Shown here piece by piece: positions 24,862 through 36,602 of a DNA stretch of 64,000 nt; position 1 is the first letter of the stretch; the number at the start of each line of letters is the position of its first letter. The notes beneath the pieces were generated by a model. The model saw nothing but the letters and a program-made list of their open reading frames with translations, made no database searches and was not told the DNA's origin. Where the stretch lies: the NCBI RefSeq assembly GCF_022201045.2, contig NC_068561.1, positions 17,300,501 to 17,364,500 of the forward strand, read 5' to 3'. Both the position numbers and the translations under genes were made by a program. Source of the stretch: Citrus sinensis. Its lineage: Eukaryota; Streptophyta; Magnoliopsida; Sapindales; Rutaceae.

Positions 24862-26309
24862 TTTTTTTTAAGGGTTATTTTTAAGGACCTCCCCTGAAGT
24901 TTAGTGTATTAACACTTAGAAAGAATGTATTGATATAATTACAGAAACCTCCCCTACCGTTAATTAATCGTTAAGTTGACTGTTAGTAGACCGTCAAAAT
25001 TACTAAAATATCCTTCTCACCAAAATAATAAATTATTAAATGTAGTTTTGAGAATTTATGGGTAATAGGTTTGGCCGGCTGCTGCTTCCACCGATTAACC
25101 GGGTCTTCAACCACTGCTTTTGCTGCCTGCCATCTTCCTTGTCGCCGTCCTTTGGCTTGGCTTATACACTTTCAACGCCATCATGTCTTTCTTTCTACCT
25201 TGTTCCCTTCCTTTCTTTCTCCGCTGCCCAGCTCTATGCTTTTGAAACCAACCCGTGTCCTCCAGATGTTTACGGCTTCCCTTCTTATGTCTCTGACTAT
25301 TTTTAATAATTGATCAGTTGGCTGCAAAGGATCTGAAAGTTGGTGCCTATCTAAAAGACAAATAGATGCGAGGCCAGTCAATTGTTCTTGCTTTCAGGAG
25401 ATTTCACGGTCTTGCAGCCATAGCTAGATTTGGACTCTAACAAATTGTTTGAAAACCCAGTTCAACAAAGCAATTAACTGCGTCAGAATCAACAAATTGT
25501 TTGAAAACCCAGTTCAACCAAATGCCTATTGGTGGTGTGTTGGGCTTAAAGAGGTTCTGTTTGCAGTGAAGGACCATCAACGGACTTTGACAAGATGGCG
25601 GCAACGAGATCTCATGAGTTTGAATGTGGCTGCAAGTGTGGGATGAAAAAATCGTGGGTTTTTGTGGTTGTTGAGATGTTTATTGAGGTCGGGACTTCAT
25701 GGGGGTTGGTTGAGGAGATAGACGGCGACGAAATGAAACCATCACTGATGGCAGAAATTACGACAGTGGTATGCGGCGTGACCAGCCGTGAGCTATGGTT
25801 TTGAGAGCTGTGTGTGGTTAAGTTTTGGGATGTCAAAGGTTGCTGCATGGTATCGGGATGGCTCAAGGGTGATAGCGGTTGGGTGACATCTGTAATGGCC
25901 AAAGGGGCTAGGTTGGTGTGTGGGCTGTTGTGAGACAAAAGCCATCTTTTGGGGTTAATGCGTGGTGGTAGATGCGGCTGATTCAGAGGCTTCCGTGACT
26001 GGGGTTGGTAGCCAGGGTGAATAGGGGACTCCGGCAGTGGCAAAGCACCGCTATTGGCTGCCGGTGGAGTCATGGCCAACTGGTTAAGTTCGGTCAACAG
26101 TGGGCTAGTCGGTCAAAATATCATTGATCTAGTAAAAATATATTTTGAATTTTAAATATGATTTTACACATTTACCCTTTTATACTGATGCCATACGTAT
26201 TTTTATACTAATGACAGGGGAGGTTGCTGTAATTATATCAATACATTCTATCTAAGTGTTAATACACTAAACCTCAGGGGAGGTCTCTAAAAATAACCCT
26301 TTTTTTTAA
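24862..26309. mobile_element. Pack-MULE-like element with captured sequence
   Basis: The element spans 24872-26299 (1428 bp) and is flanked by the identical 10-bp repeat TTTTTTTTAA at 24862-24871 and 26300-26309. The TIRs run about 90 bp: the left starts GGGTTATTTTTAAGGACCTC and the right, inverted, GGGTTATTTTTAGAGACCTC, continuing through a block with GTGTATTAACACTTAGA. The interior is much GC-richer than the arms and the flanks, and holds unrelated coding-like stretches, including a 161-codon minus-strand frame (25612-26097) rich in Pro, Ser and Thr. A 28-bp direct repeat occurs at 25439-25466 and 25491-25518. I cannot identify the source genes. Confidence 0.8.
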
Positions 26310-26700
26310 ATGCACAATTTTTTTTTAACAGTATTCCACCTGATGTTAATGACTCTTTGCCCTTTTCCGTTGACACGGTTAGGAGAATTAACGAAATAGC
26401 AATCAAATGACCTTTTTGTCTCGAAACATAAAATGACTATTTTGCCCTTATTTGAAATCCTCGTAGCTTTGAGCTGGCTTACCATGCTTCTCCACGACAA
26501 CTTGTTTATGCTTCTCTTCGATCTTGAAAATAATGAACCAATAAACCAATAGTTTTTTTTTTGCCCATTTCCGTTATATTTTAGCTAATAATTAAAAAGG
26601 AAGAACTTAATTTACTCCCCTAATATTTAAATGGTCAACAGAACCACGTTATTTTGTCTCCTCAAAATCCCTTGTACTCAAAGCTACTCCTTCGCGTTCA
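26310..26700. other. Intergenic
   Basis: AT-rich spacer between the Pack-MULE-like element and a SINE. Nothing recognised. Confidence 0.5.
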
Positions 26701-27077
26701 ATCAAAGCGTAGCCCTTTTTTTTATTATTATTATGATTAGACATCAGATTACTATATTACACATATATTTACAACTGTTATAACAGCAGATCTTTACATT
26801 AATATTTACAATCAGATATATAATTGAGACTTATATTATTACATTAAATTTTATGAAGCATATGCTTAGACAAATAACCCTCATAGATGAGGGATGTCTC
26901 AACTCCACTCGCGTTTCGCAAAGAAAAAAGAATTATAAATAAACTCTACACAGTCAAACTTAATTGGAGGAGGATGAGCCCATGGGGACTCGAACAACTA
27001 CCCTCACAATCATGCTTAACTTTGAGGGTAGTGGTTCACCATTTGACTTTTGGCCAAGTGGCCATCAAAGCGTAGCC
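26701..27077 (-). mobile_element. tRNA-related SINE with 14-bp target duplication
   Basis: The SINE body is 26715-27063 on the minus strand. The flanks are the identical repeat ATCAAAGCGTAGCC at 26701-26714 and 27064-27077. The minus-strand 5' part begins GGCCACTTGGCCAAAAGTCA and carries a B-box-like GTTGTTCGAGTCCCC. The 3' end is an AATAATAAT/A-rich tail. A near-perfect hairpin (GTGGTGAACCACTACC context) sits between the boxes. The perfect duplication implies a fairly recent insertion. Confidence 0.85.
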
Positions 27078-28654
27078 TTAAGATAACAGAAAGAGAAAAA
27101 AATTAGAAGCTCCAAAAACTTTAATTTTGCACAGCCATATCAGACGCAGCATTGACCATTTTTTTTAGTGATTTTATAAAAAATAAAGGCAAGAGAAAGA
27201 TTGTAATTGGCGATTAAGAGGGAGAGAAAATGAAGAGAATCAAGTCTCCTCCGACGATAGATGAGGGTCATGTTCTTATTAGTGGCACTTAATGCTCACC
27301 GATTGTGCCCAACTATGATCATGCTTTCCTCCTTTAGCTAGAACTGTAAAAAAAATAACAAATAAAACAATGAGTTAACAATTAAGAACAATAGGAGAAC
27401 AACAACTGAAATTTAAAAAAAAAAAGTGAGAACAACAACTTGAAATGAAGAGGTAGGGGAAAGAAAATAACGGAACAAGATAATAAACTCGAGGCCTGCA
27501 TGGCGGTTTCCTTAAAACAGATTTACCACCTACTGTAGTGCTTTAGGTTTGCTGGTAACTGTTTCCCAGGATACAACGGGTACAAATTATCCGTCAAGCA
27601 CTGACAAATAATTCCGGCGAACCACAACAGCGTTCAAAGCTTGATAAAAAACAGAACATCAGAAAGGAGGAAAGAAATTTTGAAGTGCTCTTTGTGTGCT
27701 GATTGTTCTTGTGTGTGAAAACAGAAGAAGAAGCTGCCTTTTTATACACATATGAGGATGTAACAACAACATAGTATTGAATTTCCGAATTCAATATATG
27801 CCATTTAATTGTTATAACAGCCAATTGAATTATTTAAATTCAATTCAGTCAATTGATTTCAAATTTGAATTGTATAACAGCTCAAAAATAATTGTGAAGC
27901 TGTTACAAATCCTTTGAATTTAAAAATGTGAAATTGTTACAAATTTTTTTAAAAAGAAAATTAAAAACGTGCCATGCAAGCTTGGGTAATTTTGGGCTGA
28001 CATTCGCGTATGCAGGACGCGCGGGCGCACACGAGTTCAACTAAATCGGTCTTGGATTTGCACACCCCTGCACACGCGCATGTGGAGAGAGCCTATATCC
28101 TTATAATTCTTGCTTATGCATGGGTAAGTGTCTATATATAAACACAAACCTCTTGGCTTATTTTTCCCTTGTGGGATATACCTCATTTCCTTTTAAATTT
28201 TCAACTTCAAGGGTGCACTTTGAGAGATAATTTCTCATTCACCTAAGCACCATTTTGAGTAAATAAATATACACTTTCGAAGTATCCGAATCTCACAAGA
28301 TTTTCCACTTTCACTAAGTGGGACCCACTCAAAATGTGCCCTCAAAATAACATATTGATATGCTATTTTTTCAACAAGAACTCTCAACAACAATCACAGG
28401 TTTCTAGGTTTCGATACTTAAGCTTATTTTGTTGATCAAAATGGATGGAAATTGGAGAAAAAAATGGTGGGATTGTTAAGCTTTTTCATGAATGATGGGT
28501 GGGCACGAAGGTGAGAAAAAAATGACGTGCTTGATGAACTGAAAAAATGCTGGCCAATTTTTCTTTTTTCTTTTTCTTTTCAATCCGTGTGCACGACGTC
28601 ATCTTTGCTTTTTATCGAAGTTAACGGGAAGGTGCATGAGTGAAAATTTTGTTA
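27078..28654. other. Gene-poor region with possible LTR-type regulatory remnants
   Basis: No protein gene supported. On the minus strand near 27736-27751 there is a TATAAAAAGG box, followed toward 27480 by a leader-like tract. On the plus strand near 28130-28200 a second TATATAAAC box is followed by a transcribed-looking tract. Both resemble LTR promoter and R/U5 segments of plant LTR retrotransposons, but no terminal repeats, primer-binding site or coding parts were recognised, so these are at most old fragments. Confidence 0.25.
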
Positions 28655-28878
28655 ACTTTAGGGTTCTTGCCAAAGTTACAACCGCTGTAACGTACACCCC
28701 ATTAAAAAATCATGCATGAATGGGTGTAAGTTACAACAATTGTAACTTAATAATTGCTTAACTTTACCTGGAAATTTGTAAAGAGAAAAAAAAATTTGTG
28801 TATCTTTTAAAAAATTTGAAATATTAGATGGTCAATGGATAATTGTCTCAAATTTTAATTGTAACTGTGTTAATCTTA

Positions 28879-29343
28879 TATATTATTGGGAAATTATCAC
28901 CGGTATACCCTTAAATGTCACCGTTATCAAACATACTACAACAATTTTCACTTATATCACTCGTATACCCTAAGTTGACAAAAGAGTTCTGGCGTCCACC
29001 TTTCCGTTTACTACTGTTAAGAACTTAACAGAATTTGAGCAAAATGACTATTTTACCCTTTAAACTCAAAATGAGGTAAATGGGATGACATGTCATTTTT
29101 ATCAAAATATATCATATGACATGTCATTTTTTACTATGTAAATGGGATGACATGTCGTTTTTAAGAAAAAGACTAAATTACCCTTGTGATGTCAGCGCTC
29201 GTAAACGGCAGTTAACGGATCGGTGGACAGCAGAAGTGTTTTGTCAACTTAGGGTATACGAGTGATACACTTGAAAAGTGTTGTAACACGTTTGATACTG
29301 GTGTCATTTAAGGGTATATGACTGATAATTTCCCTATATTATT
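28879..29343. mobile_element. MULE-type MITE with perfect 9-bp target duplication
   Basis: The element is 28888-29334 (447 bp), flanked by TATATTATT at 28879-28887 and 29335-29343. The ends are inverted: left GGGAAATTATCACCGGTATA, right complement GGGAAATTATCAGTCATATA, and the similarity continues for more than 100 bp (CACTCGTATACCCTAAGTTG on both arms). It has no coding sequence. It interrupts copy 1 of the surrounding direct repeat; copy 2 carries the empty site (ATATATTATTTTATTGATAAT near 30285), which confirms the insertion. Confidence 0.92.
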
Positions 29344-30009
29344 TTATTGATAATCTTCATGTTAGTTATAAAATTTATGTATTTTGAAAATTTTTTTAAG
29401 CAAAATGATTTATATACCTGAGTTAAAATAATTTAATAATATTGTAAAGTATGAAGAAAAATTAGAAGTATGAGAAATGCCATAAATATCACTAGAAGTT
29501 GTATAAACTAACGTAGATTACCAAAATGTGCCATAAGTGTGTGGAACCTAAGATTTTTAAATATATATCTCAAAACATAAAATAAAACAAGTGAAGGAAA
29601 TATCTAAACATACAAGCAAATAAAGGCTAAATAAATAATTGGACTAAGCGTAATAAGTTCACCCACAATTAATTATGAGTGAATAATAGATAGTAAATTA
29701 AAAAGAGAAAAAATCACTATATGATAGGGATACATAAATAACTACTCATAAAATAATAATCAAATACACTTGGTACTATTTGATGAGAAATAATATATAG
29801 TAAATTAAGATCGCTTAATTCGCACAAGCAAGTAAGCAAGCGACAATAATAATGATGGTAAGCAACAAAAGGTGTATGGTACGGGCCAACCTATGCTTTT
29901 CCAATTAAACGAGTGATTGTGTGTCAGATAAAAAAATAAATAAAATATATTGAATTATTTATATTAATTTAAATAAATACTTTATACAATTATTAGGGAT
30001 ATTTATAAC

Positions 30010-30240
30010 ATTTCAAAAATACACAAATCTTTTTTTTTTCTCTTTACAAAATTCTAGCTAAAGTTAGGCAATTGCTAAATTACACTACTGTAACGTACAC
30101 CCCATACAAGAATCATGCAGGAATTGGTGTAAGGTATAGTAGTTGTAACTTAGCAATTGCCTAACTTTAGCTGGAATTTTGTAAAGTGGAAAAAAAAGAT
30201 TTGTTTATTTTTGAAAAAGTTCAAAATATTGGGTGGTTGG
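30010..30240. repeat. Foldback (near-perfect inverted repeat)
   Basis: Two arms of about 100 bp meet near 30115: the left arm contains CTAGCTAAAGTTAGGCAATT and the right arm the complement of AATTGCCTAACTTTAGCTGG. A weaker form of the same palindrome is present near 28665-28800. A transcript would form a long hairpin. Confidence 0.8.
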
Positions 30241-30672
30241 TGGATAGTTATCATAAATTTTAATTGTAACTGTGTTAATCATATATATTATTTTATTGAT
30301 AATCTTGATGTTAGTTATAAAATTTAAGTATTTTGAGAATTTTTTAAGGGAAATGATTTATATACCCTGACTAAATTAATTTAATAACGAATTATTAAGT
30401 ATGAAGAAAAATTACAAGTAGAAGAAATGTCATAAATATTCCTAAAAGTTGTATAAACTAATGTAGAGTACCAAAACGTGTCATAAGTGTATGGAACCTA
30501 AGATTTTAAGTATATATCTCAAAACATAAAATAAACCAAGTGAAGGAAATATCTAAACATACAAGCAAATAAAGGCTAAATAAATAATTGGACTAAACAC
30601 AACAAGTTCACCCACAATTCACAACAAGTGAAATAATATATAGTAAATTAAAAAGAGAAAAAATCACTCTAT

Positions 30673-30852
30673 GATATGATACATAAGCAACTGCTGATCA
30701 AATAATAGATCAAATACACTTGTTACTATTTCATGAGAAATAATATATAGTAAATTAAGATCGATATGATACATAAGCAACTGCTGATCAAATAATAGAT
30801 CAAATACACTTGTTACTATTTCATGAGAAATAATATATAGTAAATTAAGATC
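30673..30852. repeat. 90-bp exact tandem duplication
   Basis: Units 30673-30762 and 30763-30852 appear identical, each beginning GATATGATACATAAGCAACT and ending with AATTAAGATC. It lies in copy 2 of the larger direct repeat. Confidence 0.93.
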
Positions 30853-31050
30853 GCTTAATTAGCATAAGCAAGTAAGCAAGTGACGATAATAATGATGGTA
30901 AGCAACAAAAAGTGCATGGTATGGGCCAACCTATGGATTTCCAACAAAACGAGTGATTGTGTATCAGATTAAAAAATAAATAATATATATTGAATTGTTT
31001 ATATTCATTTAAATAAAAACTTTGTACAATTATTAGGGGTACTTATGACA

Positions 31051-33870
31051 TTTTTTCAATTTGTAGCTTTCTCCATACTTTGCAATTTGTTATTAAATTA
31101 ATTTAATCATTAAGGGTATGATAAGCCATTTTGCCTAAAATAGTGAAACAATATATAAAAGTAACACCACTGTGATTGTAGGGACTTTAAACGTATTTTA
31201 AAATATTAAGTAAATTCCACTTAATTTCTTTAATCAATAGTAAGTAATCCTCATTTTTCCTTTGATTGTGATATATGGATGCACCCAATCGACAAATTCG
31301 AGAATATTTTAATAACCCTAATAATCTATTATTATAATCTAGCTTTTGAAAGAAAACGAAATACAAACAAACAAAAATCATGTGGTAAACAAATTAAACT
31401 TGTTAACTTGTCTCTGAAGAGAAGCAGCGTTTTTGTTTTGTGTAGCATTTCCATCTAGCCAAGGGAAATAAAAAGAATGAGAATCATTTATCGTTAGTGC
31501 CATTTTATTATTATTATTGTTATCATTTTTGTCAGTGTTTCGCATGCAGCTTTATCAAGTAAAATATACATACATACATACATACATACATACATACATA
31601 CTGTTGATGCAACGATGACCCATAGGACCGTTTTTGTCTTTCATTCCATTAATGGTCACAAATTTTATGTTATCGTTCTCGTGTAAATTATTTATCAGAT
31701 TCTTTGAGGTTTCAGATTACATGACTACGACGTTGGAAGCAAGGACAAACATCTTGTCTTTGTTTCTCTCTCTCTCTTTTTTTAACCCCTTTTTCTCCAT
31801 GTCTCTTTTTTGTTTAATGAATTACTAAAATTGAGTTTTTGTATATTAACATTGACAAATCAGCCCGTCTTTTTGTTTTAATTACAGTCAAACTAACTTT
31901 TTTTTTTTTATTAGATTATAAAGACGGTGAGAGATAAGATATCAAACTAATTAATTTGATGAAAATTCTATCCATACCAATAATTCACATGCATGTAACC
32001 AAACCCTTCTTATAAAGTAAAATAAATGAATGTCAATAACAATGGCGCCCAGCCTTACCCTCCTCTGCTACATTTGAGCAAAATCGAGCTCTAATCAAGC
32101 GTCAGAGTCAGAGAAAAGAAGATTGTCAAGTGTCAACTCGAGTAGCTAGTCTACCCAAAGAAACCAACGTTGATACACGACAAGAAGCAAGATTTTTTAT
32201 TATTATAATAGAGATACAGAACAAGCTGATTCTAGTCTCTATAACGCATATCCCAGGCCAGTTGATTTTATGCATCCTTTTTTCTGACTATATTAAGATC
32301 TAAAATAATTATAATTTTCTCAAACTGTCGGCAAACAATGTCGATAAAGTAGTGTTCAAAAGAGTTAATTAAAAAAAAAAATAAATCGTAAAGTCGTAAG
32401 ACAATGGAGGGATTAGACTACAGCGCAACCAATATGGCTATACAGTTCATCATTTGATTTTGTTAAGATTTTCAAACTTATGTTTATAGCTCCAGAGTCT
32501 TCTATTAGATTTCCTCAAATTATATTTTACATTTAACCCCCAAAAAAAAAAAAATTTATTAGAGGGCGCAGCAGTATTGACGTGGTGGGGGCATGTATGC
32601 ATAGTCGATCGACAATGTCCCGAGTCAATCGTCTAGCCAGCCAGTCTTCGCTAACTCTGCGTACTCGATCAGCGATGTTTCTTTTCACCATCTAGAACGA
32701 CTGGGCAGTGAATGATCACTGAAACACCTGCAAACACAGGATCAGGATGCCTTTTGAGCCGTTCGATGTAAGCCTATAATTGGATCACGCGGAGGGGAAA
32801 TGCCTTGCAATTGCTGCGTCACAGGTCCACTGATCATGACTGCTCAGTCCTCTCAAAATGCCCTGCAAGGCTGCAAGCTCAGCTCTCAATTCAATTCTGC
32901 ATCAGGTAAGCAGAGCCCTCAGGTAAGCAATGTGGGCAGGTCGAGTCATAAATTTCTAGTCCGAAGGCATCATGACTCTTTGGATATTTTATTATGAATG
33001 CTGGATATTGGAATCGACCAATATGACAACTCTTTGACCAAAAAAAAAAAAAACAACTGTAAAATTATATAATTTTATAATGTTATATAATTCTATAATT
33101 ATTTTTATCATCGTCGCATCACATGATTCAGACCTTTATCATTCACGACGAGTTAATCCGACTAAAATATCCTTGTAGACCAGGGCCAGTCGATACAGTA
33201 TGACTACGGGTTATCACTTGATTTAAGGATTGGGATAAGGGAAATGGGAGGGGCAGTTGAGGAATATGACATCTGTGGATAGTGAGGGGAGAAAATCAGG
33301 AATCGTAAGTGGTCTCTCACGGTAATGCGATATGAATGTGGCCCCCGGGGCCCTGGAGCTGGAACTGGAAGCCTGCCTGCGTGTCTAGTCGGGGAACTGA
33401 GTGGGTGTGGCCACGCAGGGCGGGGCAAAATATTGTACGAATGCATAATAATAAATAAGACCAAGAGAAAAAAAACAAAGAAAAAGAACGGGTGCAATTT
33501 CCGAGGCGTCCCTCCGAGTCAGTGGAGGGTTTTATTTTTGGTAACAGAGACAGTGGTGGCCTCGGGTCTTTGGCCCATTTTGGGATTTTTCCATAAGTGG
33601 TATCACTTCACAGTCCCCCGACTACACCCCCCCCCCCCCCCCCCCCCCCAAAACAACTCTCTTTCTCCGTCTGTCTTGGTTTTACTATTCTTTTTTTTTT
33701 TTTACTTACAAATATTACAATCCCGAAAAAAGAAAAAAGAAAAAAGTTCAACGTCTATATCATCTCTTTTTTTCTTTAATTTTATCTCGTATTAGTCGAA
33801 AATGAACATTGAAGTATATAACATTTGAGTAACAAAACTACAGATATATATGTGATGAGAATGGGGATAT
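31051..33870. other. Gene-poor region
   Basis: No gene supported. A (CATA)n microsatellite lies at 31567-31601. A stretch at about 32570-33055 is GC-richer than its surroundings and ends in an A tract (33040-33053), which may be a decayed retroposon 3' end, class unknown. A C23 homopolymer occupies 33627-33649. Confidence 0.4.
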
Positions 33871-34151
33871 TAAAGGTGCGTTTAGGATTGAAGTCGGGTA
33901 GCTGTACCTTAAAAGTTACATCACTAAGGTGTTTGGTAAACACTAGTTGCTGTAACTTAGAAGTTATATTAATATGATTTTTCAGTTGTATAATAAAAAT
34001 TTTATTATATCTTTAATAATTTTGTTAAAATTATTATTTAAAATTTATATTTATTACATATTACTAACTTTTATTTCATACTTATAATTTATTTTTTTCA
34101 CAGCAGCTGTAGCTTAAAAGTTACAGCACCTTAATCCCAAACACACCCTAA
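33871..34151. mobile_element. Tourist/Harbinger-like MITE (TAA target duplication)
   Basis: The element is 33874-34148 (275 bp), flanked by TAA on both sides. The inverted ends are AGGTGCGTTTAGGATTGAAG and, from the right, GGGTGTGTTTGGGATTAAGG, followed on both arms by AGCT.TA/CTTAAAAGTTACA-type blocks. A trinucleotide TAA/TTA duplication and G-rich GTGTTTGG ends are typical of PIF/Harbinger MITEs. Confidence 0.7.
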
Positions 34152-34238
34152 GAACAATATCGCACATCTGCAGAAAATAAATCTTGATTTATGAACTTCC
34201 ATAAAATAATTATGATAATTATTTCATTTTACGCGCAT

Positions 34239-34870
34239 TTAGGGCCAATTTAGTGATGCTGTAGTTTTTAAAATAATAATTATTAATTATGTGGTAGAAA
34301 TAAATAATCAACTTTGAACAGAATCTGTTAAATGTTTAGTAGTTTTTTTTTTAAAGTGCTCTGAATTTTAAAAATAGTCGCATGAGTTTGGTAAATTTAC
34401 AGTTAAGCTATTGTAAGATTATAAATGACTGAATTGGACATATTGTTGAAAAAATTTATTTATACATTTATAAATATGTTTATAAAATATTTTTTATTTC
34501 GTATATATAATAACGATAGCTAGAACAAACATTTTATAATATTGATTTTATTTTTTATTTTATTATCTCAATAAAATTGGCAATAGTGATAATCTCGGTA
34601 AAGTTAATAATTATATTTCTTTAATTAATATGGATAATTTTGAATTTTTATAATATATATGAGGAAATATATGAAATTATATTAAATACAAAACTTATTA
34701 TCAAAATTAGATTTTAAAAAGTTACTCATTTCTTGCTTTTTTAAGTATGTTGTAGGATGAGGTGATTTTGTCAAAAATAATTTTTAAAAAAATTCACCAA
34801 ACACTGAAATTAACTTTTAATGTTTTACATCACTCTTGAGTCTCTTAAAACAATCTCAAATGAACCCTTA
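34239..34870. mobile_element. Possible Harbinger-like element (TTA target duplication)
   Basis: The span 34242-34867 is flanked by TTA. The inverted ends are weakly similar (GGGCCAATTTAGTGATGCTG against GGGTTCATTTGAGATTGTTT), and both arms contain an AAATGTTTAGTAG / CACCAAACACTG-type block. AT-rich, non-coding. The TIRs are short and divergent, so confidence is limited. Confidence 0.45.
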
Positions 34871-36350
34871 GCATCACTTAATTGTATCAACGATAATCCA
34901 AAATTCAATTACAAAAAAAGTCTAACCAATCTTTTATATTCAAAGTATAAGATCATTTACATTTAAATGATCGAAATACTTATTCGTAAGTAGGGATTTC
35001 TTTTTCTGAAAACCTCCTAATCTTTTGCTTAGACTTTGACATTAGGAATGTGTCACGATCAACTGAAAACAGGAGCAACCAAAATAAATTAATAATATTG
35101 GTTATTATGATCTGTAAAAATGGAGCTGGTATTTGGTGTGGTGATGGTGGGAAGTACAAGAAGGTAATATTTAAGCTTTTTTTTTTATTTTTTATAAGTA
35201 AATGTCATTTTCATAGAGTAAGAAACTTCCCAAAATCAAATAAAGCTCCTTAGACCGATACCAAACAATTAGGGAAAAAAGATCACTTTCCATGATAATA
35301 ATTTAATTGGGGCAAAAATGGGGCCACCCATCATAATACTGTTGCTTTGGGATCACATTTTTCCCTTTAATGGAGATACAATTATCTCTGCATTTGGCGT
35401 GAAAACCCCATCGAGTTTGAGAAATGTTACGGTGAATACTCATTACACGATATTCATTTCTTCTATATGCTCATTATGATGTACCTCCTCTAATATTTAA
35501 TAACAAGACATCATCTCACTTGTGACCTTTTATCACAAAATTAACAAAACATAAACTGATTTAAGATTTGTTTGAGAGAGGAAAAATACGAAAAAAATAA
35601 TAAAATATTTTTATTATGCTCAAGTAGTCAAAATAATAAAATATTTCTTATTTTCACGGACACTAATTAAAAAAAAAAATCTTAAGTGTTCTCGGTGTAT
35701 GCTTCTTCATTTTATTAGATTTTTGTAGGTTAAGTGGTATTTTAAATAAATAGTCGATAAGAGAATCTGTATTAATGATTAAAAAATATTTGCTCAAAGT
35801 GGTAGGTGGGTTTATTATAAATTTATAACCAATATATGGACTCCCTGTCAAATCCTTACCCTTAATTAAGCTTATGAGATTTAAACACCATAATATGTAC
35901 TAATAGTAATCATTAATGAGAAGATTAACTGAAAAGGGGTGGTAATCATGAAGGGAGGAAATTAAAATATTAGGGATTTCTTTTTCAACAAAATTTCAAA
36001 ACTATAACCACTCACCAAATTGTATAAAATTTACACGAAAAAGCCACATGCACTTGTGAAAAAAAATAGAGTACTTTCTTAGCCAAAATCTTCAATTCGT
36101 ACCGTAGTCGGCAGAGGCACCAATTAAAAAGACAGTACGTATGATGACAAAAGATTTAAAATAATAATAATAATGATAATATTCAAACAAAATAAAATCC
36201 GTCCCTGCATGATAAGAGAAAATTGATTTGTAAAATAGGAAAAGAAAATAATAAATTAAAAAAAAAATGAGTCAAGCTTTCTCATGGCTCCAGAAGAGGT
36301 GACGTTTGTCCGTATATCCCCACGTTCTCTCTCACTCGGGGCCTCAGCAG
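34871..36350. other. Upstream region of MIR390
   Basis: AT-rich sequence without recognisable genes. The proximal few hundred bases are the presumed MIR390 promoter. Confidence 0.5.
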
Positions 36351-36351
36351 C

Positions 36352-36359
36352 TATAAATA
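36352..36359 (+). promoter_or_regulatory. TATA box of MIR390
   Basis: TATAAATA lies about 145 bases upstream of the mature miRNA, in the context CAGCTATAAATACAGCTG. It predicts a Pol II start near 36385-36390, normal spacing for a plant pri-miRNA. Confidence 0.8.
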
Positions 36360-36488
36360 CAGCTGTGAGTTCATCTTTATTACGAAGAACCAACCAAACA
36401 TTTCACTCAATTCCAAAGTCTTCTATCTAGTTTGGTTCGGTTTCTTGGTTTTTTGTTGCCAGAAACTGTTGTCTAAAAGTAAAGAAGA

Positions 36489-36602
36489 ATCTGTTAAGCT
36501 CAGGAGGGATAGCGCCATGGGTGCCATGAATATGGGAATGATCTAGGGTTTCATGATAAATAATGGGCACTGGCGCTATCCATCCTGAGTTTCATGGCTT
36601 CT
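36489..36602 (+). ncRNA. MIR390: MIR390 precursor hairpin
   Basis: The 21 bases at 36496-36516 match mature miR390 (AAGCTCAGG...GATAGCGCC), and those at 36574-36594 match the canonical star strand (CGCTATCC...TGAGTTTCA). The two arms pair across a loop of about 57 bases (36517-36573), giving a typical plant stem-loop. miR390 is loaded into AGO7 and triggers tasiRNA production from TAS3, which restrains ARF2/3/4 in leaf polarity, phase change and lateral root growth. Both strands appear fully conserved, so the locus is very likely functional. No protein gene overlaps it. The identification rests on recalled miR390 sequence and is firm. Confidence 0.97.

Larger units (their letters stand above)
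28672..31050. repeat. Two direct copies of a ~950-bp nested repeat
   Basis: Copy 1 (about 28672-30018, including an inserted MITE) and copy 2 (about 30085-31050) align over their length, sharing for example CTGTAACGTACACCCCA, TTTTAATTGTAACTGTGTTAATC and AGTAAGCAAGCGACAATAAT-type blocks. Within them, 30348-31135 has approximate inverted ends (GGGAAATGATTTATATACCC against the complement of GGGTATGATAAGCCATTTTG), so each copy contains a TIR element. Copy 1 is cut short on its right side at the foldback near 30010-30240. Confidence 0.75.

Noticed and set aside
32800-32997. 65-codon frame before an A-tract
   Set aside because: Considered as the end of a LINE RNase H domain, but no motif could be matched; kept only as a possible retroposon end.
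33325-33795. 156-codon frame with Pro and Phe runs
   Set aside because: Spans the C23 and T-rich homopolymers; low-complexity translation with no domain.
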